Positions 36,133-45,324 of a DNA stretch of 64,000 nt are shown here, one piece after another. The stretch covers positions 124,001 to 188,000 of the forward strand of contig NZ_JAILYJ010000009.1 in NCBI RefSeq assembly GCF_019793465.1. The letters run 5' to 3'. The DNA comes from Rhizobium croatiense. Its GTDB lineage: Bacteria; Pseudomonadota; Alphaproteobacteria; Rhizobiales; Rhizobiaceae. The notes under the pieces are model-generated. The model had not been told where the DNA came from, did no database searches, and saw only the letters and a program-made list of their open reading frames with translations. Position 1 is the stretch's first letter; the number at the start of each line of letters is the position of its first letter. The translations under genes were made by a program, and so were the position numbers.

Positions 36133-36513
36133 ATGCAATCATCCATCAACCGCGACGGCTTTCTTCCGCCCGATCCCGATGAACTGGTCGAGGAAGGCGA
36201 ACCGCCTTTTGCCGATGCCGCCGCCGAGTCCGCGCGTGAGAAGGCCGACCAAAGTCTTCACCACCTGCAGCGGGAATTGCGGCTGCTTCAGGCCCGCATC
36301 GGCCTGCTGCGTGACGATGCGGAAGCAGCGCTGAAAGCCAAGGCAACATCCGTCGATGCGAATGCCCATGTGCAGCTCGGCGACTATCCGTGGCTGAAAC
36401 TCGCCATCGCCACCGGCGCAGCCTTCGTCGCGGCGAGGGCAATCAGAAGCTTGCCGGTCGGCGCATTGCTGGCCGGATTTGCCGGTCATGTCTCGCAGAC
36501 CAAACGGTGGTGA
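36133..36513 (+). CDS. Hypothetical coiled-coil protein with C-terminal membrane anchor
   Basis: A 126-residue protein, 62 bp after the stress-protein gene and probably cotranscribed. It has a helical, probably coiled-coil central part (SAREKADQSLHHLQRELRLLQ to about residue 75) and a C-terminal hydrophobic segment (KLAIATGAAFVAARAIRSL ... VGALLAGFAGHVSQ). The layout recalls the DUF883 family, but no specific signature is recognised. The start MQSSINRDGF follows a GAGGA site. Confidence 0.65.
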   Translation: MQSSINRDGFLPPDPDELVEEGEPPFADAAAESAREKADQSLHHLQRELRLLQARIGLLRDDAEAALKAKATSVDANAHVQLGDYPWLKLAIATGAAFVAARAIRSLPVGALLAGFAGHVSQTKRW

Positions 36514-36895
36514 TCGATCCGGCATGCTTCCGGATCGAGACGAGGCGCGTGCGCCTGCTGGCCTGGCCGTTCTCAGGGGCTGGGGCTTGGCAGGCCATCG
36601 CCGAAATCAGGGCACGAGATCACGGTCTTTTGTCGAAGTCGAGATGCACAGCGAGTCCGGCGCCACGCACGACGCGACGAAGAAATCCTTCGCTGAGGCT
36701 CCTGAAGTCCAGCAGTGCTACTACGTGACAGGCGAAGTGGATTTCATTCTGATCGTCGTTATCCGAACCGTGGGAGACTACGAAGCCATGACCCGGCGCC
36801 TGTTCTTCGCCAACAAGAACGTCAAGCGGTTCCGCAGTTTTAAAAGCGGAGCGCGTAAGCCTTTGGCCTCGTTGTCGAAGGATTGTGTTCCATAA
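36479..36895 (+). pseudogene. Lrp/AsnC-family regulator, C-terminal fragment
   Basis: From about 36626 the translation SFVEVEMHSESGATHDATKK ... VQQCYYVTGEVDFILIVVIR ... VKRFRSFKS is a clear AsnC/Lrp ligand-binding (RAM) domain. No helix-turn-helix is encoded upstream in this or the neighbouring frames: the preceding 150 bp overlaps the 3' end of the upstream gene and has no family similarity. This is therefore a truncated regulator; the reading frame may still be expressed but lacks DNA binding. Confidence 0.7.
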
Positions 36896-37142
36896 TCTAT
36901 CTTATGTGATCTTTGTATGTAGAGGCTATTTAGGAATGCGACAGTTGGGCGAGTTAGAGATGCGTGACAAACCCGCCTCCTCGCTCGCCCTCTCGCGGCA
37001 CCGCAAAGATGGACGCAGTCGTGCGCCTCGGGCTCACCATATTCCCACTGCATTGTCCTTTCCTGCAACCGGATCGACGGTTTAGCGTTGCCTTAAAGAA
37101 GCTGTGCAAGGATGCAAGCCTGTCATTCACGCTGGCGACCTG

Positions 37143-39383
37143 ATGAAGTTTCGAAGAAATACAAAGACAATTCGCAACCTCGCGAGCGCATTCGCTCCGG
37201 CACTATTTGCGGCCATTATCGCAGCCATCGTCGTCTGGGTGGCAACGGACTGGCGGCTTGAGCGGTCGTTGGCCGACGAACGTTCGGTTGTTGCCGGCGA
37301 GCTTGCGACGATATCATCTCGACTGCAGACGAACCTCAATAGCAATGTGAAGCTGTTGCAAGGTTTGGCGGCGGGTATCGCGGTCGATCCGGCGATGGGC
37401 CAGAACAGATTTTCCAAACTTGCCGCGCAGATTCTGCAGCCCGAGTCACAATTGCGAAGCTTCGCTGCAGCGCCCGACATGGTGGTCCAGTGGGTTTATC
37501 CGGAAAAAGGAAATGAAAAGGCCATCGGACTCGACTACCGAAAAAATGAGAAGCAACGGGCCGCCGCGATGCTGGCGCGCAACACCCACAATATCGTCCT
37601 GACTGGCCCGGTGGAGCTTGTCCAAGGCGGAACGGCTTTCATTGTCAGGTGCCCGGTTTATATCGACGACGGAAACAGCCAGATCTTTTGGGGTCTGCTT
37701 TCGGGAATCATCGATATTCCGGGGCTATACCGGGACAGCGGTCTCAGTTCGACCGGCCTGGAGATCGCCATCAGCACGACGCCGGAGCCGAATTCGGCCA
37801 AACAGGTCTTTCTTGGCAGCCTGGAAACTTTTGGGAAGAAACCGGTCGTCGCCTCCGTCGATATGACGTACGGCCGGTGGTCCCTCGCCGCACTTCCCAG
37901 GCATGGATGGGGCCAGAATAACGGCATCGGCACTTTTGAGGTTTATGCCAGCCTGTTGGCCTTGTGTGTCGTCGCGCCGATCGTCTGGGTCGGCTTTCTG
38001 ACCAAATCGCGCCAGAAGACCATCGAAAAACTTCGCCTTCACAAGAACAAGCTCGTACGAGCACGACAGAGGCTGGAGCACCTGTCACTGCATGACGCCC
38101 TCACCGGGCTACCCAATCGGCGGTTCGTCGATCAGATGATCGCGCAGCCGCCGAGGCCCGATCCGCAAGACCGCCTGATCCTTATCCATATCGACCTTGA
38201 CCGGTTTAAAGAGATCAACGACACGAAGGGGCACGCCGGCGGCGACATGGTCCTGCAAACAACGGCTTCGCGGCTTGCCGATTTGACCGGCCCAAACGAC
38301 GTCGCGGCGCGCATCGGCGGAGACGAGTTCGTCTTCGCCAGCTGGAGCCGCAATCCCGAGCCTAAAGCAACCGAATTGGCCAGGCAGATCGTGGACACGC
38401 TGCAGCAGACCATCTTTATCGATGGAGCCGGTTATGTGGTCGGCGCAAGCGTCGGTGTCGCCTGGGAGACTGAACGCGCTCGCGACGAGGATCTCGGTCA
38501 GCTGCTCCTGAATGCCGATTTGGCTCTGTACGAGGCGAAGAAAGCCGGCCGCGGCCGCTCCGCGGTTTTCACCGAAGAGCTTCGTAGCGCCGCAATCCAT
38601 TCAAAAGAACTGGCGGATGAATTCAATCAAGCGCTCGACCGCGATGAACTCGTTGCATTCTTCCAGCCACAGTTCAATGCAAGCACACTCGATATCGCAG
38701 GCGTCGAAGCGCTCGCCCGCTGGGATCATCCACGAAAAGGTCTGCTCGGCCCGAACGCGTTTCTGGATGCTGCGGAAAGACTGGGGCGCAGTGCCGACAT
38801 GGACAGGCTGATCCTGCAAAAGGCGCTGTTCGAGCTGACACGGTGGGACGGCTTGGGAATGCAAATCCCACGGGTTTCAGTCAATATTTCAGCCCGCCGG
38901 CTGGCGCAGGCCAATCTTCTCGGCGAGTTGTCCGAGCTTCCCGCAGCAAAGGGCCGGCTATGTTTCGAGCTGCTCGAAACGATCTCCTTCGATGAGCTTC
39001 AGCCTGCCCTCAATGAGGTCATTCCGGCAATCAAAGCGCTCGGCATTGAAATCGAAATCGACGATTTCGGCACGGAACATGCCAGTATCGTCAGCTTGCT
39101 TCGATTTGAACCACGAAGGCTTAAGATCGATCGAGAGATCATCAAACCGATCATCGCGTCTGCGTCTCAACGCCGTCTGGTCTCCTCGATTATCGAAATC
39201 GGCCGGTCGCAGAACATCGACATCGTTGCCGAAGGCGTGGAGACAATGGAGCATGCCAAGATCCTGAAAGATCTTGGCTGCCATTTGCTGCAAGGTTACG
39301 CTCTGGCCCGACCCATGACCTCGGAGCAGTTGATCGAATTTTGCCGTATGAAGGATAGAGACGCGGCAAAGGCGGGCCGATAG
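37143..39383 (+). CDS. CHASE-GGDEF-EAL cyclic-di-GMP enzyme
   Basis: A 746-residue bifunctional signalling protein. Helix 1 at about residues 14-36 and helix 2 at about 265-285 bracket a periplasmic CHASE-type sensor (LLQGLAAGIAVDPAMGQNRF ... FWGLLSGIIDIPGLYRD). The GGDEF domain has an intact signature GGDEF (392-396). The EAL domain begins with VEALARWDHP (EAL at 522-524), with ELLE, DDFGTEHAS (usually DDFGTGYSS), LKIDREI and VAEGVET present. Both diguanylate cyclase and phosphodiesterase activities appear possible. The start was set at the ATG at 37143, which gives the membrane anchor. Confidence 0.94.
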   Translation: MKFRRNTKTIRNLASAFAPALFAAIIAAIVVWVATDWRLERSLADERSVVAGELATISSRLQTNLNSNVKLLQGLAAGIAVDPAMGQNRFSKLAAQILQPESQLRSFAAAPDMVVQWVYPEKGNEKAIGLDYRKNEKQRAAAMLARNTHNIVLTGPVELVQGGTAFIVRCPVYIDDGNSQIFWGLLSGIIDIPGLYRDSGLSSTGLEIAISTTPEPNSAKQVFLGSLETFGKKPVVASVDMTYGRWSLAALPRHGWGQNNGIGTFEVYASLLALCVVAPIVWVGFLTKSRQKTIEKLRLHKNKLVRARQRLEHLSLHDALTGLPNRRFVDQMIAQPPRPDPQDRLILIHIDLDRFKEINDTKGHAGGDMVLQTTASRLADLTGPNDVAARIGGDEFVFASWSRNPEPKATELARQIVDTLQQTIFIDGAGYVVGASVGVAWETERARDEDLGQLLLNADLALYEAKKAGRGRSAVFTEELRSAAIHSKELADEFNQALDRDELVAFFQPQFNASTLDIAGVEALARWDHPRKGLLGPNAFLDAAERLGRSADMDRLILQKALFELTRWDGLGMQIPRVSVNISARRLAQANLLGELSELPAAKGRLCFELLETISFDELQPALNEVIPAIKALGIEIEIDDFGTEHASIVSLLRFEPRRLKIDREIIKPIIASASQRRLVSSIIEIGRSQNIDIVAEGVETMEHAKILKDLGCHLLQGYALARPMTSEQLIEFCRMKDRDAAKAGR

Positions 39384-39515
39384 CCTCGGCCGCATTCAAA
39401 TGACGATCGTTATTGCGCTGTCTATTTGTGCTTGCGAGCTTTCGTCAGCAGGTTCATTCTTATCTCTTGTGAGGCCCGCCGGCTGACATGGCCGTTGCAC
39501 ATCGGGTTTCGTGAG

Positions 39516-42500
39516 ATGCCTGCGATGGACTGCGCCGGCTGCGGTTTCGATATTCAGAGCGGTTTTGCTTTCTGTCCGCGATGCGGCGCAAGGCAACCCC
39601 TCTCCTGCGCCGTCTGCGGCTATGCGTGTCAGCCCGATTTTGCCTTCTGCCCCAAATGCGGTGCATCGGTCTCAGGTAGAGCCCCGCCTGCGCCGAAGCC
39701 GACTATTGAGCTGGTGCCGACGAAATCCAACGGCGATGCCGACCGGCGGCCGGTGACGGTGCTCTTTGCCGATCTCTGCGGCTTCACCACGCTGAGCGAG
39801 CAGATCGACCCCGAAACCATGCGGGTGCTGCAGAACGAATTGTTCGAAGAGATGACCCGGGCGGTGGAAGCCTTTGGCGGCTTCGTCGACAAGTTCGTCG
39901 GCGACGCGCTTCTGGCGCTGTTCGGCGCGCCGGTTGCCCATGAGGACGATCCGGTGCGTGCGCTTGGCGCCGCACTTGATATGATCGACCGGGCCGCCGC
40001 GGTCGGCACACGCTGGGAGTCGCGCGCCGGCGTACCGCTGCGCCTGCATATCGGCATCAACAGCGGCCCTGTCGTTACCGGCGGCTTCGGCGCGGTCGGC
40101 GCCAAATCCTATTCCGTGACCGGCGATACGGTGAACACGGCCCAACGGCTGCAATCCATGGCCGGCGAAAACGATATTCTCGTCGGTCCGCTGACCTATC
40201 GCCTCACCCGCCATGCCTTTGCCTTCGAAAGTCTCGGCGCACAAATCTTGCGCGGCAAAAGTGGAAACGTCCACGTCCATCGGCTGACCGGGCTGCTGGA
40301 CGCGCCGCATAGGGCGCGCGGGCTCGAAGGTTTCGGCCTTCAGGCGCCGATGATCGGACGGGATGTGGAGTTGTCGCGCCTGCTCACTTGCCTCGATCTC
40401 GCCTGCGACGGCGCCGCGCAGCTCGTCCGCCTGATCGGCGAAGCGGGCATCGGTAAATCGCGGCTGGCCACCGAATTCGTCGCGATTGCCGCGAATGCGA
40501 CCCGTTTCCCTGGCCTTGCCATCCGCAAAACTACCTGCTCTCCCCTTGGCGAACAATCCTACGGCACCCTCGCCGCGGTCGTGCGAAGCGCCTACGGGAT
40601 CGGCGAGCGCGACGATTGCGACAGGACACGACAGCTGTTGACGACGGGGTTTCGCGCACTCGATCTGACGCAGGAGGATGTCGACGGGCTCCTGCCGCTT
40701 TTCCTGCATGTGCTCGGCCTCGGTGATCCCGACGGTGCGTTGCGGTACATCGAGCCGGAGCAGTTGCGGCGGCAGATCTTCTACGCGATCCGCACTGTCT
40801 TCGAGCGGCGGCTGGCGCAAGGCCCTCTCCTGCTGGTCATCGAGGACCTGCATTGGGCGGACGCGGCTTCGCTGGAAGTGCTTCGCTTCATGATGGACCG
40901 GCTGGAGCGCAGCCGGCTGATGCTGCTTGCAATCTATCGGCCGACGGCCCAGACCGACCCTCTGAACTCCAATCGCGTCAACGTCACCGTGCAGCGTCTT
41001 GGCCCACTCGCCGCGACCGACGGGCAGAGGCTGCTTGCCGCCTTCTTCGGCGAGGCGCATGGCAAGCTGCCGGTCGCAATGCGCAAACGCATCCTCGACC
41101 GCGCCGGTGGCAATCCGCTCTTCATCGAAGAAATCCTGCGTGGACTGATCGACATGGGCACGTTGCATCATGACGGTGAGCGCTGGCATGTTGCGGCGGA
41201 CGACACGGATGTCGCCATCCCGGTGAACCTGCAAGCTCTGTTGCTTGCCCGCGTCGATCGTCTGCCTCAAGAAATGAGACGGTTGGCGCAGGAGGCGGCG
41301 GTGGTCGGCCCGAAATTTGATACCGCCCTGCTCCGCGCCGTCGCCACCGATCCGGCCGCCATTGATGCCGCACTGGACTATCTCTGCGATGCCAATATCG
41401 TCGAGGAATTGCGCGGCCCCGATGCCGCCGGGTCGCCTGGCTACCGCTTCAGCCAGACATTGATGCACGACGTCATCTATCAGAACCTGCTGCTGCAACG
41501 GCGCATGGAGCTCCATGGCAGGATCGGCCGGGTTCTGGAGCGCCAATACGGCCTGGCGCCCGAGCGTCCCGAGCATCTGGCGCAACTCGGCCATCACTTC
41601 AGCCTGACCACCGACAAAGCCAAGGGCGCCGCCTATCTGATGGCGGCGGGCGATCAGGCGCGCAAGACCTATGCCAATGACGATGCAATGCGCCTCTATC
41701 GTCAAGCGCTCGCGGCCTTCGCAGACGAGCCGGAGGTGACGCCGGAGCAATTGGCGCTGCTGGAGCGCCTTGCCGATCTCTGCGGCCCTGCCGGTCGCCG
41801 CGACGATGCCTTGACCCATTATCAGCAAGCGCTTGCGATCCACCGCGCCAACGACGACCGGATCGCCGCAGCAAGAATATTGCGAAAGATCGGCCGCCTG
41901 CATCTCGATGCGGGGCGCCGCGACCAGGCGGAGACGCATTGCGCCGCGGCGGAAGAGATGATCGCGGCGATCGACGCGCCGGTCGAACATGCCCACCTGC
42001 TGCAGGAGCGCGGTCATCTGGCCTTCCGCATGGGTGATCAGGCCGCCGCCGCCGAGTGGGCGACGCAGGCGCTGCAATGCCTGCAAACGCTACCGATCGA
42101 CGGAACGACCGAGGCCGGCCGCGAGGCAGCCCGGGCGATGGCGGAGGCGTTGAACACCAAGGGTGCAGCGCTCGCGCGGCTCGGACGCCGGCGCGATGCG
42201 GTGCAGGAAGTGGAGCGCAGCCTGGCGGTCGCCTTAAAGGCCGATCTGCAAAGCGCCGCCTGCCGCGCCTATTCCAATCTCGGCGTTCTCTACACGATCG
42301 TCGATCCGGCCAACGCCATCACGATCTGCCGCCGTGGGCTGGAGGTCGCAACCCGTATCGGCGATCTCGGCTTCCAGGCGCGCCTTCTCGCCAACCTCGC
42401 TGTGTCCTGCTGCACCTTCACCGATCGCTGTGCGGCCGAAGGCGTGCCGGCGGCGGAAAAGGCAGTCGAAATCGACCGGGCGCTCGATCAGCGCGATCAT

Positions 42501-42770
42501 TTGTCCGTGCCGTTGATCGTGCTCGGCCAGATTCATCAATGCCATGGCCAGCCGAAGCTAGCTCGTAGGTATTACGAAGAAGCTCTTGAGGTTGCTAGGG
42601 AAATTGACGAACCGCAACTGCTCTTTCCGTGTTATGATGGCTTGGCGACGCTGAGCCTCGAACATGACGATATGGACGAAGCGGAACGGTATTTCACGCT
42701 GGCCCAGGATGTGTGCATCCGCCACAACCTGGATCCAGGCACGCTCGTCGTCTTGCCGTTTCTCGACTGA
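39516..42770 (+). CDS. Zinc-ribbon / class III cyclase / AAA ATPase / TPR protein
   Basis: A 1084-residue soluble multidomain regulator. Residues about 1-55 have two zinc ribbons (CAGC...CPRC and CAVC...CPKC). A class III nucleotidyl cyclase domain follows (about 80-260): VLFADLCGFTTLSEQ with metal Asp86, DKFVGDALLALFG and VTGDTVNTAQRL. Then comes an AAA-type ATPase: Walker A GEAGIGKS (308-315) and Walker B LLVIEDLHWAD. The C-terminal 450 residues are tetratricopeptide-like helical repeats. The layout resembles guanylate-cyclase/ATPase proteins common in rhizobia and actinobacteria; inputs are unknown. An alternative start is the ATG at 39525. Confidence 0.9.
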   Translation: MPAMDCAGCGFDIQSGFAFCPRCGARQPLSCAVCGYACQPDFAFCPKCGASVSGRAPPAPKPTIELVPTKSNGDADRRPVTVLFADLCGFTTLSEQIDPETMRVLQNELFEEMTRAVEAFGGFVDKFVGDALLALFGAPVAHEDDPVRALGAALDMIDRAAAVGTRWESRAGVPLRLHIGINSGPVVTGGFGAVGAKSYSVTGDTVNTAQRLQSMAGENDILVGPLTYRLTRHAFAFESLGAQILRGKSGNVHVHRLTGLLDAPHRARGLEGFGLQAPMIGRDVELSRLLTCLDLACDGAAQLVRLIGEAGIGKSRLATEFVAIAANATRFPGLAIRKTTCSPLGEQSYGTLAAVVRSAYGIGERDDCDRTRQLLTTGFRALDLTQEDVDGLLPLFLHVLGLGDPDGALRYIEPEQLRRQIFYAIRTVFERRLAQGPLLLVIEDLHWADAASLEVLRFMMDRLERSRLMLLAIYRPTAQTDPLNSNRVNVTVQRLGPLAATDGQRLLAAFFGEAHGKLPVAMRKRILDRAGGNPLFIEEILRGLIDMGTLHHDGERWHVAADDTDVAIPVNLQALLLARVDRLPQEMRRLAQEAAVVGPKFDTALLRAVATDPAAIDAALDYLCDANIVEELRGPDAAGSPGYRFSQTLMHDVIYQNLLLQRRMELHGRIGRVLERQYGLAPERPEHLAQLGHHFSLTTDKAKGAAYLMAAGDQARKTYANDDAMRLYRQALAAFADEPEVTPEQLALLERLADLCGPAGRRDDALTHYQQALAIHRANDDRIAAARILRKIGRLHLDAGRRDQAETHCAAAEEMIAAIDAPVEHAHLLQERGHLAFRMGDQAAAAEWATQALQCLQTLPIDGTTEAGREAARAMAEALNTKGAALARLGRRRDAVQEVERSLAVALKADLQSAACRAYSNLGVLYTIVDPANAITICRRGLEVATRIGDLGFQARLLANLAVSCCTFTDRCAAEGVPAAEKAVEIDRALDQRDHLSVPLIVLGQIHQCHGQPKLARRYYEEALEVAREIDEPQLLFPCYDGLATLSLEHDDMDEAERYFTLAQDVCIRHNLDPGTLVVLPFLD

Positions 42771-42845
42771 AGAGGTTCGCATCGCGCTGATCGCCTGATA
42801 TCGAATATATCAAGCGATTCAAACATATAAATGGAGGAACGAACA

Positions 42846-43526
42846 ATGCAGGAGAACCACGCCGATAGACCACTACAGCCTGGAGATCGCGCGCCCAACG
42901 TCGTGCTGGATGCGATCACCCGCCAGGGCAAGATCGCCATCGACGACTTTCGCGGCCAGAAGCCGCTGCTCGTCGGCCTATTCCGCGGACTGCACTGCCC
43001 CTTCTGCCGCAGGCAGATCGCCGCCATGGCTGAACTGACCGATGCATTGCAGGAGAAAGGCATCGACAGCCTGACCGTCGTCAATACCCCGATCGAGCGA
43101 GCCCGCCTTTATTTCCGCTACCACCCGCTTCCCAATCTGCTGGCGGCCTCCGACCCCGAACGGGTATCGCATCGCGCCTTCGGCTTACCGCGCCTTCAAT
43201 TCACCGAGACCGAGAACGAGTGGCCGCACAAGGTCAGCATGGACACGGTGATGTCGATGCGCGTCGACATGCCGGGCGAGCTTCCCGAACCGATGAACCC
43301 GATCGCCGCGATGGAGTTTCTCGACAAGGCTGACGGCTATGAAATGACCGATGATGACAAGCGGATGATCTCCCCCGGCGAAGGCCAGCTTGTCGGCGAA
43401 TTCCTGCTCGATCGTGATGGCGTCGTGCGCTGGTGCTTCACCGAAGTCGAGGAGGCCGGCCGCCATATGTTCGGCGTTCCCGCGCCGCGGGAAGTGATGT
43501 CGGCGGCGTCGAATATGGCGGTCTGA
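42846..43526 (+). CDS. AhpC/TSA-family peroxiredoxin-like protein
   Basis: A 226-residue thioredoxin-fold protein. The N-terminal PLQPGDRAPNVVLDAITRQG and the active-site LFRGLHCPFCRRQIAAMAEL (a CxxC) fit the AhpC/TSA (alkyl hydroperoxide reductase/thiol antioxidant) redoxin group. The C-terminal RDGVVRWCFTEVEE strand is also typical. The GGAGG at 42834 sets the start at the ATG at 42846 rather than 42831. An inverted repeat TGATAT-N5-ATATCA (42796-42812) lies upstream and could be an operator. Confidence 0.88.
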   Translation: MQENHADRPLQPGDRAPNVVLDAITRQGKIAIDDFRGQKPLLVGLFRGLHCPFCRRQIAAMAELTDALQEKGIDSLTVVNTPIERARLYFRYHPLPNLLAASDPERVSHRAFGLPRLQFTETENEWPHKVSMDTVMSMRVDMPGELPEPMNPIAAMEFLDKADGYEMTDDDKRMISPGEGQLVGEFLLDRDGVVRWCFTEVEEAGRHMFGVPAPREVMSAASNMAV

Positions 43527-43670
43527 AGCGGCGGCCTTAACTCGCCTGATCCGGAATGCGAAGCCGGCGCCCGCGGTCGGTGAAAGCGTGCGGGGCGGGC
43601 TCTTGTCGCGATCCCGCCATCGCCGCGCCATCTCCATGGCACGCTTGCCGGCCGCAAGTGCTGCGGCGGA

Positions 43671-45179
43671 TTAATCCGGAAGACCGGCCTTGCGGTAGCC
43701 CTCCACGAAATGTTCAAGCGTGAGAGCGTCGCGAAATGGTTCGGTCGCCGCCCAGTGGCGGATGGAAAAGCCGGGGTTGGCGACAAGGAAGAGTTCGGTC
43801 TCTGCCTGCGCCTCGTCGAGCCGGCCGAGCTGAGCAAGGCTTGCCGCCAGGAAACGGCGCGAGCTTGTGCGATAGGTCTCGTCGCGGCGCAGCGTCTCGA
43901 CGGCGGCTGCATATTGCCCCGCCGCATACTGCGCCTGGCCGAGCGTCAGATAATACCAGCTTGCCGGAAACGGGTTCAGCCGGAACGCCTTGCGAATCTG
44001 CTCGAGCCCCTCCTCGACCCGCCCTGCTAGGACGGTAACGTCGGATAGTGCCGCAAAGGTATCGGCCTCGTTCGGGTCAAGTTCGATCGCCTTGGCGAAC
44101 TCCGCGTCCGCCGCGGCAAAATCGCGTTCATAGGCAAGAAGGTAGGCCAGCACCCAGCGGCAGCCGGCATCGTTGGGGTCGATCGCAACGGCCTTGCGCG
44201 CTAAGTGTAAGGCGATGCTGCGGGTCGCTTCCGTCGGCCCGCCGCTATGAACCCACCCCATCCAGTGGTTCATGGCCAACCAGCGATAGGCCTCGGCATA
44301 GTCGGGGTCAAGGGCGACTGCGCGGGTCAGCATCAGATGCGCCTCCTCAGCCGCCTGCGGGGTATCATCCATCAGCTTGCGCGCCCGCACGCAGAGATCG
44401 TAGGCCTCAAGACTTCTAGGCCGGCGGCGCGGCGGCGGGGTGCGCAGCCGGCCGAGCAGCGCCTCGACGATCCTGGCGGTCACCTCGTCCTGAACGACGA
44501 AAATATCGTCTAGGCTGCGGTCGAAGCGTTCCGCCCACAAATGAGTACCGCTGACGGTGTCTACCAGCTTGGCGTTGACGCGCACGCGGCCCGCGGCGCG
44601 CCTTGCGCTGCCCTCCAGCAGGTATCGCACTCCGAGCTCCTCGGCGATCTCCCGCACGGCAACCGCCCTGCCCTTATAGGTGAAGGCCGAGTTGCGGGCG
44701 ATGACGAACAGACCCGGCATTCTCGAAAGGTCGGTGATCAGGTCTTCGGTCAGCCCGTCCGCAAAAGATTCCTGTTCGGGATCGTTGCCGATGTTCAGGA
44801 AGGGCAGCACGGCGATCGACGGTATGTCGGGCAGCGGCAAGGTCTTTCGCTTCACGCCGCTCAGCCGCTGCATGGCGCCCGTGAAGCGGTAGCCGACGCG
44901 CGGAACCGTTGCAATCCATTCGCCGCCGCCGGCAGCGGGGCCGAGCAGCTTGCGCAGCTGCGCGATCTGGACGGTGAGGTTGCCTTCCTCGACCGCCATG
45001 CCCGGCCAAGCCGCGTCCATCAGCTCGGTCTTGGCAAGGATTTCGCCGGATCGCCCGACGAGCGCCGCAAGCAGCTTCAGCCCGCGATGGCCAATGGCAA
45101 CAGGTTCATCATTCCGAAGGAGCGTTCCCGCATCCGGATCAAGCACGAACGGACCAAAGGCAAAGCGCAATCCCTGCAT
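43671..45179 (-). CDS. Winged-helix DNA-binding protein with TPR domain (CadC/adenylate-cyclase-like)
   Basis: A 502-residue regulator. Residues 1-100 form an OmpR/PhoB-type winged helix (FGPFVLDPDAGTLLRNDEPV ... VTVQIAQLRKLLG-like NLTVQIAQLRKLL ... TVPRVGYRFTG). A TolB/FlgO-like domain follows with IPSIAVLPFLNIGNDPEQ and FADGLTEDLITDLSRMPGL, then tetratricopeptide repeats from about 260. No membrane helix is evident, so it is soluble. It is divergent from the MFS transporter at 45325; control of that gene is plausible but unproven. Confidence 0.88.
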   Translation of the reverse strand: MQGLRFAFGPFVLDPDAGTLLRNDEPVAIGHRGLKLLAALVGRSGEILAKTELMDAAWPGMAVEEGNLTVQIAQLRKLLGPAAGGGEWIATVPRVGYRFTGAMQRLSGVKRKTLPLPDIPSIAVLPFLNIGNDPEQESFADGLTEDLITDLSRMPGLFVIARNSAFTYKGRAVAVREIAEELGVRYLLEGSARRAAGRVRVNAKLVDTVSGTHLWAERFDRSLDDIFVVQDEVTARIVEALLGRLRTPPPRRRPRSLEAYDLCVRARKLMDDTPQAAEEAHLMLTRAVALDPDYAEAYRWLAMNHWMGWVHSGGPTEATRSIALHLARKAVAIDPNDAGCRWVLAYLLAYERDFAAADAEFAKAIELDPNEADTFAALSDVTVLAGRVEEGLEQIRKAFRLNPFPASWYYLTLGQAQYAAGQYAAAVETLRRDETYRTSSRRFLAASLAQLGRLDEAQAETELFLVANPGFSIRHWAATEPFRDALTLEHFVEGYRKAGLPD

Positions 45180-45324
45180 AGAGCGGATCTATAGTCCGTT
45201 TGGAAGTTTTTGAGAACTTTTTGGAGCCGCTTAATTACGCCGCTCCTCCTATTCCGCAGAATTCCATCCTCTTTCGGGCGGGGCTTCTGACCCGTCACCC
45301 CTGACGACTGACGAGGAGATCTGC

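Noticed and set aside
39672..42086. 804-codon leftward frame opposite the zinc-ribbon cyclase gene
   Set aside because: Antisense shadow; the plus strand has intact zinc, cyclase and ATPase motifs.
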